A stretch of 41,658 nucleotides of DNA from Acanthaster planci (GCF_001949145.1 NW_019091571.1:503710-545367), one strand, 5' to 3'; shown: positions 1-12,532, numbered from the stretch's first letter. Program-made: numbers and translations. Notes: a model not told the origin generated them from the sequence alone.

Positions 1-413
1 CCCCCATCTTCTTGGATGATAGCTATTCAGCCCAGTTGCACTTTGCCAATCATTCATTTGGCTCTTATGCATAATGCACATGCTGATCACTTTGAGGTAG
101 ACAATCAAATACATTTTCTGACATGTATCTGGTGCAGAATCAATCCCACAATGCAGTGCAGTAAGAATAGAAAAGGCGCCCTGCGTGAGTGTAATTTTGC
201 AAGACGGTGCCACATGTACGATGTTTATTTAACATGTATAAAGTCCACAGTTGATATAAACATGTTTTGTAGTATCTAGATATTGTAGACTTCATGGTAT
301 ACCCTACATTTAGGATGCTCTTAAATGGAAACTGCTCTTCAGTTTCAGGGAAAGTGTCTGCCCGATTCCCAGTGAAGGACAATTTTTGATGTCTGCTCTT
401 GTTTCAAATGCAG

Positions 414-523
414 ATTCCCGTCCCATGGCCCTGAATTCAAGCATGGAAACGGGGGCCAAGGAGGGCGCCCCCAGGCGGTCACTCAACCTGAATGAGTACA
501 AGAAGATGCGCGGCCTCATCTGA
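414..523 (+). CDS. Terminal coding exon of an unidentified gene (partial)
   Basis: A pyrimidine-rich tract ending in AAATGCAG at 413 looks like a 3' splice site. From 414 a reading frame (entered in phase 1, two bases of a split codon) runs for 35 codons to TGA at 521-523. The peptide ends in a basic, polar tail, PRRSLNLNEYKKMRGLI, directly before the stop. Composition is coding-like and GC-rich compared with the AT-rich sequence after the stop. The upstream exons lie outside the window, so the protein cannot be named. The Ser-Leu-x-x-Tyr-Lys-Lys pattern resembles short basic motifs of nuclear regulatory proteins, but this is only an impression. The internal ATG at 425 is in frame and is probably not the start. 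Confidence 0.55.
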
Positions 524-971
524 AGCACGACGACCCAGCTGTTCAAGATCACCCAGCTACAACAGCCATGATAGAACACAACTGGCAACGATAGATGACC
601 CCCATTTAGTACTGGGCAACTTGAAATATCCATGGAATACAGTTTGTCTTCTGTGACAGATGTTACAGTTGGAACAAGAGTTTACGGAGGAGAATTTTCA
701 GGAAGCAAGCTGCAAAATACCTTCCTACAATGCTACAAAAAGTTGATCCTTATGATAGGAAAAAACATGACAAATTTTATGGGAAAGCTTGCATTTCTTT
801 GAGTGAGATTTTGCAGAACATTTTCTGTACATTCATGTTTGGGTCAGGTAAAGATCATCTTACTTTGATAAGATATTCAGAATACAAGGAAACGTACTGC
901 AGAAAACGTTTCAAAGTGTTGTACATATTTGAAAAGTGTTGTAGATTTTATACTCCACTAAGTTGTGCTCC

Positions 972-1520
972 AGTCCTGACCATTGAAAGAGCCGTGGCAG
1001 ATAGTAGTGTTGTCATTTTGAACCTGTGCCCAAGTCCTGACTATGGAAAGAGCCGTGGCAGATAGTAGTGTTGTCATTTTGAACCTGTGCCCCAGTCCCG
1101 ACTATGGAAAGAGCCGTGGCAGATAGTAGTGTTGTCATTTTGAACCTGTGCCCAAGTCCTGACTATGGAAAGAGCCGTGGCAGATAGTAGTGTTGTCATT
1201 TTGAACCTGTGCCCAAGTCCTGACTATGGAAAGAGCCGTGGCAGATAGTAGTGTTGTCATTTTGAACCTGTGCCCCAGTCCCGACTATGGAAAGAGCCGT
1301 GGCAGATAGTAGTGTTGCCGTTTTGAAGCCTTGTCCCAGTCCTGACCATGGAAAGAGCTGTGGCAGATTGTAGTGTTGCCGTTTTGAACCTGTGCCCCAG
1401 TCCTGACCATGGAAAGAGCCGTGGCAGATTCTAGTGTTGCCATTTTGAAGCCGTGTCCCAGTCCTGACTATGGAAAGAGCTGTGGCAGATTCTTGTGTTG
1501 CCGTTTTGAAGCTGTGTCCA
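972..1520 (+). repeat. Nine tandem copies of a 61-bp unit
   Basis: Units begin with AGTCCTGAC or AGTCCCGAC at 972, 1033, 1094, 1155, 1216, 1277, 1338, 1399 and 1460, an exact 61-bp spacing. Each contains GGAAAGAGCCGTGGCAGAT with few substitutions. The central units are nearly identical while the last three differ more, as expected for a minisatellite homogenised from the middle. It is in the inferred 3'UTR. Stops occur in the units, so it is not a protein repeat. Confidence 0.95.
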
Positions 1521-3230
1521 AATTAAGTAGTTTGAGTATGACCAGATCCTGATGAAAATGATCACCCCAAAAAGTGACTTGATGGCAACAAATGAATAAA
1601 ATCTGTACGAGGAATCTAAATACCGACAAAGAGAATGGACTCGACGGTAAGTTTCCGAACCTTTTTTTACAGTCCGTGGAAAACAGGGTCTGTGACTAGT
1701 TGTTGGCAACTTTTTTTTACAACAATGAGACTACCTAGCAATCCTGGCCACCTTTGTTTGGTCACTTTTATTGTTCATAAATACTTTCCTTAGCATTAGT
1801 TTTCAGCAAAGTACTTGTGTTGGTAATAGCTGTGCAGTGCATTGACCAGAGCACACGGTTTGTGGTGTGTGGCTGATATTTGGGAGAAATGGAAGGTTCA
1901 CAGAGGAGGGTTGTCATTTCAAGCCTTATTTTGGTGAGATCCAGTCGGTTTCGGTAGTAGACATTGTGCATTCGAAAAGGTGATGTGTTTTGGTATTATT
2001 CCTAGCACATTGACAAATTCTTAAGGTCTTCTTGTCTCATTAGCTTGTGAAGAATAACAGTCCTAAGCAAAGTAGTGAAACACTTTACCAGTTCCATAAT
2101 TGAGTTTACAGTGTTTATTTGATGCGCAGCATTAACATTGGCACTTTATTGGGGGTTTATGGAATTTACTTCACAAAAGGATGGGAAACTAGGGTTCGTG
2201 TTGTCACTGCTCACACCGACCAATTCACACTTTTGTACATAAACGTAATCTTTCCCTGTAAATAAGTGGGTTTTGGAAACTGAGTGTGTTTTAAAGGGGA
2301 GTAGCATTTCCTTTCTCGGAAGCAAATTTAATGGTAACAGGAGTTTTCTTATTCCGTCAGTTTTACTTGATAGCTCAAATACACACGGGGCTCTTGAGCA
2401 AAACACGCGCATGCCTACTCGATAACCTGCCAAAACGTCATTGAAGTATATTGCTTTGGACTGGGTCCATGCTGAAGCACTTAAGTTACTTTAACTTTCG
2501 TTTTCTGCTCAGAAGCTGCATTAAGTGAGATCCATGGGATGTCAGAGGTAGTAATTTGGCCGTGATCCAAATGGTTGAACTCACCAGTACAGTTGGATTC
2601 AGTGAATGTGCTGGCACTGTAGGTTTGATAATCCTGTGGCCTGACTTAAAGGGGTTGAATGAACAGTTGAGCCGTTCAAAAGAGACTTCCCACATGCACG
2701 TAAACAAGACAGGAAATCATTACACATGGAATCATTGTAGCCTGACTTATTTTATAGGACTACAGACAATATCCGTCACAGAAGTCATTTTTAATTGAAT
2801 GTGAACTTTGTGGAAGTTTTTTTTTTCTGGTTTTCTTGGCCAGTGAATCTTTTAAGACATGGTTGCGTGAAGAGAACGAGCGTTGGATGAATAGGTACCG
2901 TGTCCCCCCTGCCCAGTCGGTTGCCAGTGCAGCCGGCTTGTAATCATCGACTTGTAAATATACAGATTACGCATGGAATGGTTTTCTGAATTTGGTTCCA
3001 AATCTTACCTCAATTCTGCTTGTAGTATATAGATCCACTTATCACTGGCAAAGCGCGCCAGTAGTTGGGAATGAAAACGATCATTAATGATACAAAATTA
3101 ATACCATTGAATTGTGTAAATATTTAAGATTGGTTGCTTTTAATTTTTCCCACTTTTCATTTGTAATTGTCCATTATTTTTTCCCAGTTTAGAAAGAAAT
3201 TTGTTGTGATTTTTGTACCCCGAGGAAATC

Positions 3231-3236
3231 AATAAA
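3231..3236 (+). terminator. Candidate poly(A) signal
   Basis: Canonical AATAAA followed within about 20 bases by a T/GT-rich stretch (TGTCTTTGT). It could end the transcript whose last coding exon is at 414-523. Confidence 0.4.
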
Positions 3237-3314
3237 CCCATATTAATGTCTTTGTAAACATTGATTGATCTACCAATCCTTTTCTTAAACAAGGGCCGGA
3301 GATGCAAGAATCTG

Positions 3315-3344
3315 AAAAACAAACAAACAAACAAACAAACAAAC
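3315..3344. repeat. (AAAC)n microsatellite
   Basis: About seven uninterrupted AAAC units. Confidence 0.95.
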
Positions 3345-3757
3345 GTAATTTTGTCGTATTATTAAAGTATAAATAGTAATGGGAGAAATACCAGGACAGC
3401 GCCCATTGAAATCAACGGATGGGTTATCACCAATTAAAAAAAACTGGCGGGTGCGGGAACGGACACAGAAATGTGCGGATGTAAAAACATCTTAAGCCTT
3501 CAGCCTGGTGTTCGTGGTTTTAAGACTTTGTGCCTGTTATTTCCTTTCCTTTATTTCCCTCTTTGAACACGTATCGGTTTAGACTGTTCATTAAAACGTT
3601 AGTTCTAATCGATTCTGCGATGGATTTAGTTCTTTAATGAATCTTGCTTTGTTAACTACTTGAACTAGTATCAGTTCCTTCGGATTTGAGTTCGACTTTT
3701 GACTTCTTACCTTGTGGAACAAACTTGTTAATCAAATGGACTCTCTCAAAATTATAT

Positions 3758-4018
3758 CCAGCTGGGGCCAATTTCATAGAGCTGCTTAAGCATGAAATTG
3801 GCTTAAGCGCGAGAAAAACCTTGCTTGATAAGTCTGGTAACCAGCCCAAACTCCATGTTATGTATATTGTTTTGGGATCGTATTTAGCTTTGTTTTTTTT
3901 TTGTTAGCATGACTATCATATAGAGTTTAAGCTGGTAATCTTTATTTATTAAGCAAAGTTTTTTCCCGCTTAAGCAAATTTTATGCTTAAGCACCTCCAT
4001 GAAATTGGCCCCAGCTGG
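3758..4018. mobile_element. Hairpin MITE, about 260 bp
   Basis: The two ends are long inverted repeats. The left arm begins CAGCTGGGGCCAATTTCAT at 3759 and the right arm ends with its complement at 4017. Arms of about 87 bp match at roughly 80%, including repeated GCTTAAGC words, around an 85-bp unrelated centre. There is no coding capacity. Both ends sit on the palindrome CCAGCTGG, so a target-site duplication cannot be delimited. The GCTTAAGC-rich arms resemble a repeat I associate with echinoderm genomes, from memory only. Confidence 0.8.
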
Positions 4019-5639
4019 CAGTGTTTTAAAATTTAGTCCAAAAGGGACAAATTTAGGATTTTTTTCTGAAATAATCATGCACTGTACGACCGTACATACC
4101 ACAGAATAACCCCATCCAAATGAAAATGCTAAAAAGGGTTTATGCTTTCTGTTCTTTAAAAAAGAAAAAACTCTGTCTCAAGGGGACCCCCCCCACTTTA
4201 TCTCAGCGTTTTCTGGACTTGAGTTCAGAAGTCAAGTAGACTACAATATTAAATACGATTAATCAGCCCTTTTTAAGTCTTGTAATGTAAAAGTAGTCTA
4301 ACTTTCCAAGCTGCTCTGATGGCAGAATCGCACCTCGCTTCTCTCCGTCCACCACTGTGTCTCTTTTCTTCAATTAAACGATTATCGTTTGATGAATTGA
4401 ATTCGGCGTTGGACACCAGTGCGGTTCTTTTACGCTTTTACATTCCACACAACGACACAGATCTTAGTCGTAACTCACACGTTTACAGTGAACTACTTCA
4501 GTTGCAATGTAATTCTATAAAGGGTGCCTTCCGGAGCAGCCTAAAAGTAACATCCGTTTTCTCTAACAGAAAAGGACATAAATATTGATTTGAAATCATA
4601 TGGAAACTCGTGAAATTTTCGATTCACGCTGAAACTTCCACTTGAAGATCATATTGCGTTGCAGATATATTTTCAGATACGTAGCACAACTCATTTTTGT
4701 TCTATTCAATTGAAGATCACACAATTTATCTGCAAGGGTACTTAATTACTGAATTCAAATCCTAAATTTGGTACCACATTGCCGTTTTCATGGCCGAATA
4801 TCCAGCGGTGTAAACTAAGGCTAAATTTCCTTGGGGGAGACCCTTGGGTGCACACATTTTTCAAGGGGACACCACAAGAAAATAAGTCGCAAGTGCATTT
4901 CAACGGAGATTATTCACAGATTTCAAATGGGTGAACTCCCGGTGGGCACAGGCATCCGCGCCGGGGGGGGGGCACCCGTAGTTTCGCCATTGTGTATATC
5001 ACTGGGATGGGGGTGTAACCCCCAACACATTCTTAATTTTAAACTGAGATGGATGATTTGAATCATCCCCCAAACTGTTCATGGTGAGAAAAAAATTAGA
5101 GCGGATGTCAAGTATTTTTTGGACTCCCCAATAACTAAAGTGTATCATTAGCTCTGAAAAAGGGGGGGGGACAAACTAAAGAAAATAAAAGACGTAATAT
5201 ACGCTGTTTACGTAAGGTTCGGGATGTATCAATAAATAAATGGTCAACGGCAACAATACTCATGACACAAAGACCAGGCAGCAGCGTCTTCTGGAATTGT
5301 GGAATGCATATGCGTACGGGGGGAGGAGGGGAGTTGGAGCCACTGCGCACGCCACGCCTACAGGCGGAGGGGTCTCTGAAAAGTACGTACCTTATGGACG
5401 GCTCCTTATTTAATGTTTTTGGTTCGCCAATGGCAATGCTTTGGCACGGGTAAAGTCTCGGCTGTAGGCCTTATAAAAACATGGCCTTGGAACAATCATA
5501 GTGTGGTAATTTATCTTCTCACAAGGTATCACTGATCACGAGTCTTTTGGCGATCTATTTTAAATCAGTGGTTATGTTGATCATTTTCGATGAACGAAAA
5601 AAGTGTAGTGAAAATATTTTCAGCAATGAGGAAGAAAAA
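4019..5639. other. Intergenic, no gene seen
   Basis: AT-rich sequence with scattered G-runs (4963-4972, 5162-5169) and no coding-like frame; the short ORFs have no recognisable domains. Nothing else supported. Confidence 0.6.
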
Positions 5640-5830
5640 GAAAAGACATCGATTTGATAACCGCCGCTTGTGTAACGCGTTAAAGCGAGTTCGCGCGCCT
5701 GGCAGAAATTTACCCACAATGCTCTGCGCGTTGTTCGCTGTGACCCCGCGTGACGCATTTCCTTCACTAAAATCTGTACAAGGCCATCAGCCCTTCCGAG
5801 CGCCCTGTTCTGTTGCTAGGCGACGAGCGA
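5640..5830. promoter_or_regulatory. CpG-rich promoter-like patch with X-box-like site
   Basis: The patch is dense in CpG compared with its surroundings. It contains ACCCACAATGC followed by a GCGCG cluster near 5711-5730, resembling the ZNF143/THAP11-type promoter core CCCAGAATGC. It also has GTTGCTAGGCGAC at 5812-5824, which fits the RFX X-box half sites (GTTGCT, one base, GGCGAC). X-boxes are known to drive ciliary genes. No first coding exon is recognisable nearby, so the regulated gene is unknown and the assignment is tentative. Confidence 0.3.
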
Positions 5831-6738
5831 AATCTACATCATGAACAGCGTCCCCTAGTGTCAAGGTGGCAGTAACCCCCCCCCTTTCCACAACCGGGTA
5901 TTTTTTAAAATTTATTTTATCCCCCGTGCTCCAGTGTCTTTACTTCTGTGGATTTTCTATCCAGCCCTGTGTAGAGAACAATCGTTCAGAGAAAAACCCA
6001 ATAGGTGACCCAGAAGTGGTGGTTCCCCATTACCTAAAAATTTCTGCACAATGCGTACAATAAAATGCCACATTTCTGATTATTTGCTAAGTTAATTCAT
6101 CACAACACCATTTTCAGTGGTCTATAGTAAACTGTTGCTATAGTATTGATGTTGTTGATGTTCATGCCACACATTTTGATTAAAACTAAACTATATACAA
6201 TCATTGAAACAGGGACAGACCGAGGCCAATTCATGATTGATTGCGGTCTGACCCTTCCGTATACTATTTGGAGTCAAAATGTGTTCTTTCCTTTTGTGGT
6301 CATCGAGAAACTCACGGTGCTGGATTTTCGCCAGAGCACGAATTCATTGTATACGGAAATGCGATTGTTAGAAGACTTTTTTAAGAAGGAATTTTAAGAT
6401 TTTCACGAGGGACCGCCCAAGGCAATGACGGAATTGAACAGACAGTTGCCCATTGCTTATTGAAGGGGACAAAAATTAACGCTACAACTGCCTTTAACCT
6501 GTTGTAACGTCACCACGATAATGTGACCTTTCAATTGACAGTAGACGGTCAGCGAATACGCCCTTACAGTACACTTCAATTATCAAGTGTTCATTGGTGC
6601 AAAAAGTTAATTACACAGCAGGCCTAGGCTAATCAAAAGTCCTTCGTAAATGCCCCAGGCAAGAATGACATTGTGAGCATGCGGACAATATTGCAGGAAT
6701 GATGGCCATTGCTCCCCGCTTGGATAACACTCCGTCAA
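5831..6738. other. Intergenic, nothing recognised
   Basis: AT-rich DNA with a C-run at 5877-5884 and no coding-like reading frame. No repeat shared with the rest of the window was noticed. Confidence 0.5.
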
Positions 6739-6818
6739 GGCTCCAAGCCAGTTTCTTATCAAAATAGGCCTAGTTTGAGGCTCCAAGCCAGTTTCTTATC
6801 AAAATAGGCCTAGTTTGA
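6739..6818. repeat. Perfect 40-bp tandem duplication
   Basis: The unit starting GGCTCCAAGCCAGTTTCTTA at 6739 is repeated exactly from 6779. The lack of substitutions implies a very recent duplication or an assembly artefact. Confidence 0.95.
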
Positions 6819-7139
6819 TGGTCTGACTGTTCTTCAGATTAAGATTACGATACCAATATTCCTTATACATTCGACAGGTGGTTGGTCCTTGACAGTCATT
6901 TAATTCCTAAAATTGATTTTTGCACGGAGATTTCCAAAACAAATAAGTGGCCAACTCTTTTAAATTTGCCGACCGAAAGACGTTCTTTCAGTTCTGGACT
7001 CCTGGAGAAAACGCACTAAATCCGATAAAAGTCTCTGGTTTCTGGTCAGGAGCTGGGTAGCTCCAAAAGCGATGCGGCCACGCGGCTTCTTTATTTTACC
7101 CTCACTTTTTTCTGGAAGAAATGATGCACATGTAACGCG

Positions 7140-7535
7140 CGATGTTGATCGCAACTACATGCGCACGTAAACGCCGTCCGCAACCAACACTAAAATAAAC
7201 TTGCCCCCGCACTTTTCACTGTTTAAAAGCATTTTCAGCTTGTATGTCATGTCTCATGTCATGACATCAGACCACCTTGTTTGCCTGGTTCCCAGATGTA
7301 AATGTACAATATAGAGATGACATCATCTGAAAAGAGCGCCCGACTAAATGTATGGGGAACTAGAGGGACTCCTTTATACTCGACCGTACCCAATCAAAAC
7401 ACATTAAGATTACGCAGTAGCAGGATTCCAGTCGATTAGGCAAGTTTGGCAGCTTTTGGACACCATTTTATACCATTTTTTTTCTATATTGCCAACGCGA
7501 CGCGCGCGCTGACCAGATACCGGAGACTTTTTTGG
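7140..7535 (+). repeat. Segment homologous to 29760-30310
   Basis: Many blocks align in order and in the same orientation with 29760-30310. They include TTTAAAAGCATTTTCA versus CTTAAAAGCGTTTTCA, the TGACGTCATCTG / TGACATCATCTG region, and the closing CCGGAGACTTTTTTGG. Similarity is about 70-75% by eye with indels. It may be a dispersed repeat, or the old 3' edge of the duplication that produced the two receptor genes, because each copy lies 4-6 kb downstream of its receptor. Confidence 0.7.
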
Positions 7536-10374
7536 TCTAAAGCCCCAGAATCCGAAACAACTTTATTCAAAATCTGAACACAGAAGAGTCTTGGTTTGCT
7601 CCATCGAAGAGAGAAAGGCGAGTTTTGTCTTTTAAATTTCCCATCCTTTAAAAAAAGGCACGGAAACCTCAACGTGTAGCCTCAAGTTTCAGAAAGACCA
7701 TAAAAAGTAACATACCCCCCCAAAAATTGACTCTGCATCTGCCCCTCCAACCAACTAATGGTAATGTACACCCACAAAATACTTAACGGACTTTCCATTC
7801 ATTTCATTAAAAACACTACCGATTTCATCAAAACTTTGACTTGAGTAATACTGTCGAACAACGAAACATTGAAAAAAAGGTGTTCAATTGTTTTCCACAA
7901 AAAGTGATATTTCCAGGCTCTACTGATAGATACATTTTGTTACTCGAATGGTTTGCTCCTTCGCTCCTTCTTCTATTTTTTCCAATTTTCCTTCTCTCCC
8001 GCCCACTGAAAGTGTTCGAATACTCAAAGTTCCCCCTTTTAATGACAATGCTAATACGAATCCTTGAATGGGTATCACGAAGACATTACTTTAATTTCGA
8101 TCTCAGTCTATGTACGTGATTACAGCGCACACATTTCGTCCCAGACGGATGGACACTAAGCCGTCATTTTGGAGCAAAATCTTCAATGACCTGGAAGCTA
8201 ATGCATGCTTTAATTGCTCGAGATCCAGATCCCTCTCGGAACGCACTGCTCTGCATTGATATATGTGAAGTGAAATGCTGTAACTGTAACCCCCATCACT
8301 TCTTACCAGTTTTGCGACATAATCTTGAGGTACATTTAGGATCAAACGGTTATACTCTCATTCAGAAAGCATGACTTTTTTCTCGGGCGCTCATAACGAT
8401 TCAACACTTCCACGAGCGCTTGCTTACTGAAAGCTTTTAAATAGGACTGCAACAGTGCGATTAACCAAAAAAAAACCTTCTCTCAACTTCTTCACTTAGC
8501 CCGTATTACGCATTTCCTTCACAAAATTCTGCTATGAAGGCTCTTGTAAGTTGGTTTATTGAAAGCAGACATGATTTTCTGGATATAGCATGTAAATATC
8601 TGCTGTACTTTTTTCATGTAGGTCTACGTATAACACTGCTAAGCCCATAGATTTAACTTAAATTTGCCTTGAATTTCCTTCCAGATTTGGCATGGCAATA
8701 GTCGGTGCCGATGATGTTTCCTCTTACATGCCCTGTGTCTGAGAATATATTCTCCAGTTAGCTGTCCGTTCACGTTGAAAAACACGTAGTCATGCATGTT
8801 TAGGTTTTCGTGATGCAGAATAGTCGATTTCGAAATACATGTAATGTTTTTAACACACGTGTATTCACTGATTTTTTTTTTAACTGACAAGTCCAAGATA
8901 GCGTGAAAAACATTGCACATGCCAAGGCATGCCCATTTTCTGTTTTCAGATTTCTGAAGGAGGAGTGACATTAGGCCTAGATGTACACAAACCACCGCGC
9001 TAACGACCAAGAAAAATGTTTGGTATAGCTGTCGTTCGTCATAGCGATTTTCAGTCACAGTTTTCCCAGCTCCAGCCCATTCAAACGTGTTGCAGCCTGT
9101 CCCACAAAATGTTTCGGCATGACGATTTGGGCCAACACTTTACAAGCAAAAAATTAGAGAACAATGAAATACTTACATTTTGCCATATTTGTTCATCTCC
9201 TTTCATGTTTACCTTTTGGGTAGTCCCTGCTGGAAGCAGAATCGAGAAATAAACTCAGGTTTTCCTTGAGTCATCGTTTAAAATCGCATGCGCCATTCAG
9301 TACGGTTTACACTCACTGGTTGCTGCTGGTAAAATGACACTCTAGTGAATGTGCCGCGCCGGGAACCACTGCATTAGTAACCGCCCGAATTGTCTTGCAA
9401 GCGTTTTGAAAATGATTGAAACTAGCAAGATATTTATCGAAGATATCTGCGAGTTAAATTTAATAGTAGGGTGTACTTTCGTATTTTTGTTCTGTTTGGT
9501 GATTTCTGAAGTCAAATCCCACGGCTTGCAGTGATTATCATGCAAAGTTTTCCGCACCAGAGTTGTTAGAGTTGCATAGTAGGTCCACATGGCCGCCTGT
9601 GGAGACATGCACATCAAGTGCCAATGTACAGTATACCCATGAAAGATATATACCGCGTTTCGTATTTACCGATGTTTCATGGCAAGTACGATTTTTCTCA
9701 ACTTTTGAGTTTACTTTAATAACTCCTAAATATCTTTCTTTTATTTAAACAAATATATTATGTTCGATATGGGGAACGCACGAGGGGATGTTCGATATAC
9801 CCGAATGTATAGAGGTTTTTCTATTACTGACCTTTCTCTCGGTAGCACTACATAGAAGCATTTCTCTTTTAAACAAAGCACGCTGCTGGTTTTCAAGCTT
9901 TCGTGTAACTTGCCCAACTGCTGTTTTTATCAAGTGGGCAAAACAGCATCCCTGAATGTTGAGGGACGTTACAAAATTACTCAATTATGGTACAGGGGAA
10001 AAATGCAGCAGATTTTGCTTGTCTCGCAAAGCTGAACAATCTCAGCAAACTGTGGTAATAAACACTGGACCTTGGCACATATTGGCACACAATTGCGGCA
10101 GGCAATTTTCTGCTATTGAACATGTAGGCTCAGGTCCTATTATTGACTAGGCCACTCCCAGAGAGCCTTGGCAAAATTGTCACGCTTATTTAACCATGGT
10201 AATCAATTATACAAAACTCTAGCGATCACTCATGCATTTAACCAGTCCACATCCATCCTTCTAAAACAGCGTCCACACCACTATGCAGGCAGGAAATAAG
10301 TGAGCAGAGATACTAAATATTCATGAGGCTTAAAACTTTCAACCAATTGGACTTGAGAAATAAAACACACACAG
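7536..10374. other. Intergenic, no supported gene
   Basis: The longest open frame (8639-9058, - strand, 139 codons) has one hydrophobic segment but no recognisable domain or splice context and looks like chance. TGTAAATA occurs at 8591. Nothing else is supported. Confidence 0.5.
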
Positions 10375-10394
10375 AGACTGGTTTTACAGGAAGT

Positions 10395-10400
10395 TTTATT
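10395..10400 (-). terminator. Candidate poly(A) signal for receptor gene A
   Basis: AATAAA on the - strand, followed about 20 bases later by a GT-rich element at roughly 10374-10358. It is the best such arrangement noticed downstream of the receptor stop codon. Confidence 0.35.
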
Positions 10401-11612
10401 CACTCACAGGGAAAGTATGGAATAAACTGACTAAAGGAAATAAAAACACAGGTAAAATGTGACCTTTGAGGTGACCTTCATAAAGCCCCCTTCTATATAC
10501 CTCTCCGATTTAACCGGTACATTCATCTTTGTCAGCTGTTTATTCTATTTGTTCACTGGCCTTGGTCAAGGCCCAACGACTATTTTTTTTACCGTTCACT
10601 AGATTTTAATACCGTTCACTTGAAGCGTTCGAAGGTAGTGTATGATGATTGGTGGCTGGTCCTTGGCCTTAACGTTAACAGCCAACCAGCGATCATCGAA
10701 CATTAGCGTGGAAATCCTTGACAAAAGCTGATGAACCGAAGGCACCCGGATCCAACTGCTAATAAACGGTGCTTTTAAAGGAGAACACCATCTCTGAAGC
10801 GTGCCAGCACTAATAATCAGATAATGTGGTAAACGGATGCCTCTCTAATTGAAGCCCGCGTCCATGAGCCTGCGTCCATGAGCCATTGAAGTGAGTGTTT
10901 TTTCCCCCCCTTGAGTGGGCCTTAAACCAAATTCAAGGTTACAAATTAGTTTCGCATCAGTAAATTAAAACCCTTTCAACATTTACCTTTTGCAACAGAA
11001 AACAGACTTTACAAATATGACAAATAAGTACCGCATGGCCCATGGACATCCTCATAACCTATCCTATCCCCTATACACCAGACACGCAAGCCAACAAGAC
11101 TGAACTTTCTTTTTTTCCCGTCATTTCGTGCCAGTGACCACACACAATATGCTGAAGCTGTAACGTCATTCATGTTGCTATTATAAAGCATAACCCTGCT
11201 GACACCTTCAAACATGGCATTTCGCATTAAAAGCCTCGTTTATTAGCTATGGTGGTTTGTCAGATCAGGGTCAAAGGGCTGTAATGGCCTGTGAACGGCG
11301 CGAATCAGCTCTGTACACAGTTTGTTTGCTTCTGTTCTTCTTACATCTTAGTCATTTTGGCATGTAGGGGCTGGTAAAACTCTGACTGGAAGTCTGTACA
11401 TAAGCAAAAGAAGTGTTAAATAAATATGTCGCGGCTTCCGCTGCTGCTGCCACTTCAATCAATAATGAATTCTACCAAATACCCTCTTTAAAAGTAACCG
11501 GCATATGTACATTTTTAGATTAGATCTGAAACCAGATAGGGTGATATAATTTTTTTGTACAATTTTGACCACCAGCAGGCCATGTGAGAGGTGTCTGTTC
11601 GCATAATGTATT

Positions 11613-11894
11613 TACATATTTCTTTATATCTGTTACTTACATAGTTAACTATTTAATTAACAACTATAACTTGGTTTAACAACAATTAACAATTATAATT
11701 ACAACTTGGTTTACCTAATAGTTATATGATATCAAATAAATATTTCTACATACAATGCTTACTATACGATCCTTGTCTAATTACAATTCATCTGCAATGG
11801 CAATTCAACTGAGAGAGGCAAACTACTGAGATACTTAGTCCCCTACTTAGGTTGAAGGGGGACTCCAGGTTTTTATAGATCTAAAATGATAATC
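11613..11894. repeat. Direct repeat, copy 1 (about 285 bp)
   Basis: It aligns throughout with 12829-13114. Shared words include TCTTTATATCTGTTACTTAC, AACAATTAACAATTATAATT and TTTTTATAGATCTAAAATGA. Identity is about 85-90% by eye. It is AT-rich, non-coding, and lies in the inferred 3'UTR of receptor A. Confidence 0.9.
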
Positions 11895-12532
11895 AGTTTG
11901 AGGCCCTTGCGGCTTGAAGTAATTTATTGCCACTGGACAGTGTGTCCGGTTGTGCCCTTTTAGTTTTGTTAAAAGACCCAGCTAATGTGGCCAACCTGTT
12001 GGAGTGTAGGGAGTGGACAAATGGTTTCGAGTTTACTTTCGTTGGAGCAGTTGAGCCGGTCGGATCATTGTTCATTTAGCTTCTGGTATTAAATTTTCTA
12101 ACGAACCCACCCCTCCCCTTTCAACTACCTGAGGGAAATACAACTTAGAGCGTATTTATTTCGGGCTAATCGTCGGACACAGTTCGGGAGCTTTAACTCG
12201 GCTCAGTCGCCGTCTGCTTTGGGGCCGGGAGGGGATTTCTCCTTTTTTCCTCGTTACACAAACGTCACAGCAAACGATTTTGCGTTTTGGGGCGTTTTTC
12301 ATTCTCCCCAGAATGGAGTCCTGCCGTTTTGCGGAATTTCACTCTGAACAACAGCAGAGACCTTAGGTGAGATCACCTTTGCGACGAGAATTTGATATAA
12401 TCACCAGAGGGTTTCTCATACTATCTAAGTACGGGTACTATCAGTTGATTTATCAACAAACTGTTTTATTAAATCGATAGCTGTATAGTTTGGTAAGTTG
12501 TGTGCGTCTTGAACAAGTTAGGATGTTTCGTG

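Larger units (their letters stand above)
524..3260 (+). other. Probable long 3'UTR of the upstream gene
   Basis: No coding-like frame follows the stop at 523. The stretch is AT-rich, carries the 61-bp tandem repeat, has AATAAA at 1595-1600 (possible early poly(A) site) and a better AATAAA at 3231-3236 followed by a T/GT-rich stretch. TGTAAATA words, the Pumilio recognition element of the known PUF family, occur near 2953 and 3115. The UTR extent is inferred; transcript data would settle it. Confidence 0.4.

Noticed and set aside
972-1520. CRISPR-like array
   Set aside because: The 61-bp units are contiguous with no unique spacers, and the genome is animal.
8639-9058. 139-codon open frame on the - strand
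   Set aside because: No domain, no splice context and composition like the surrounding non-coding DNA; a chance frame of this size is expected in a 41-kb window.
10720-10750. CTGATGA word as a hammerhead core
   Set aside because: No GAAAC partner or stem II follows.
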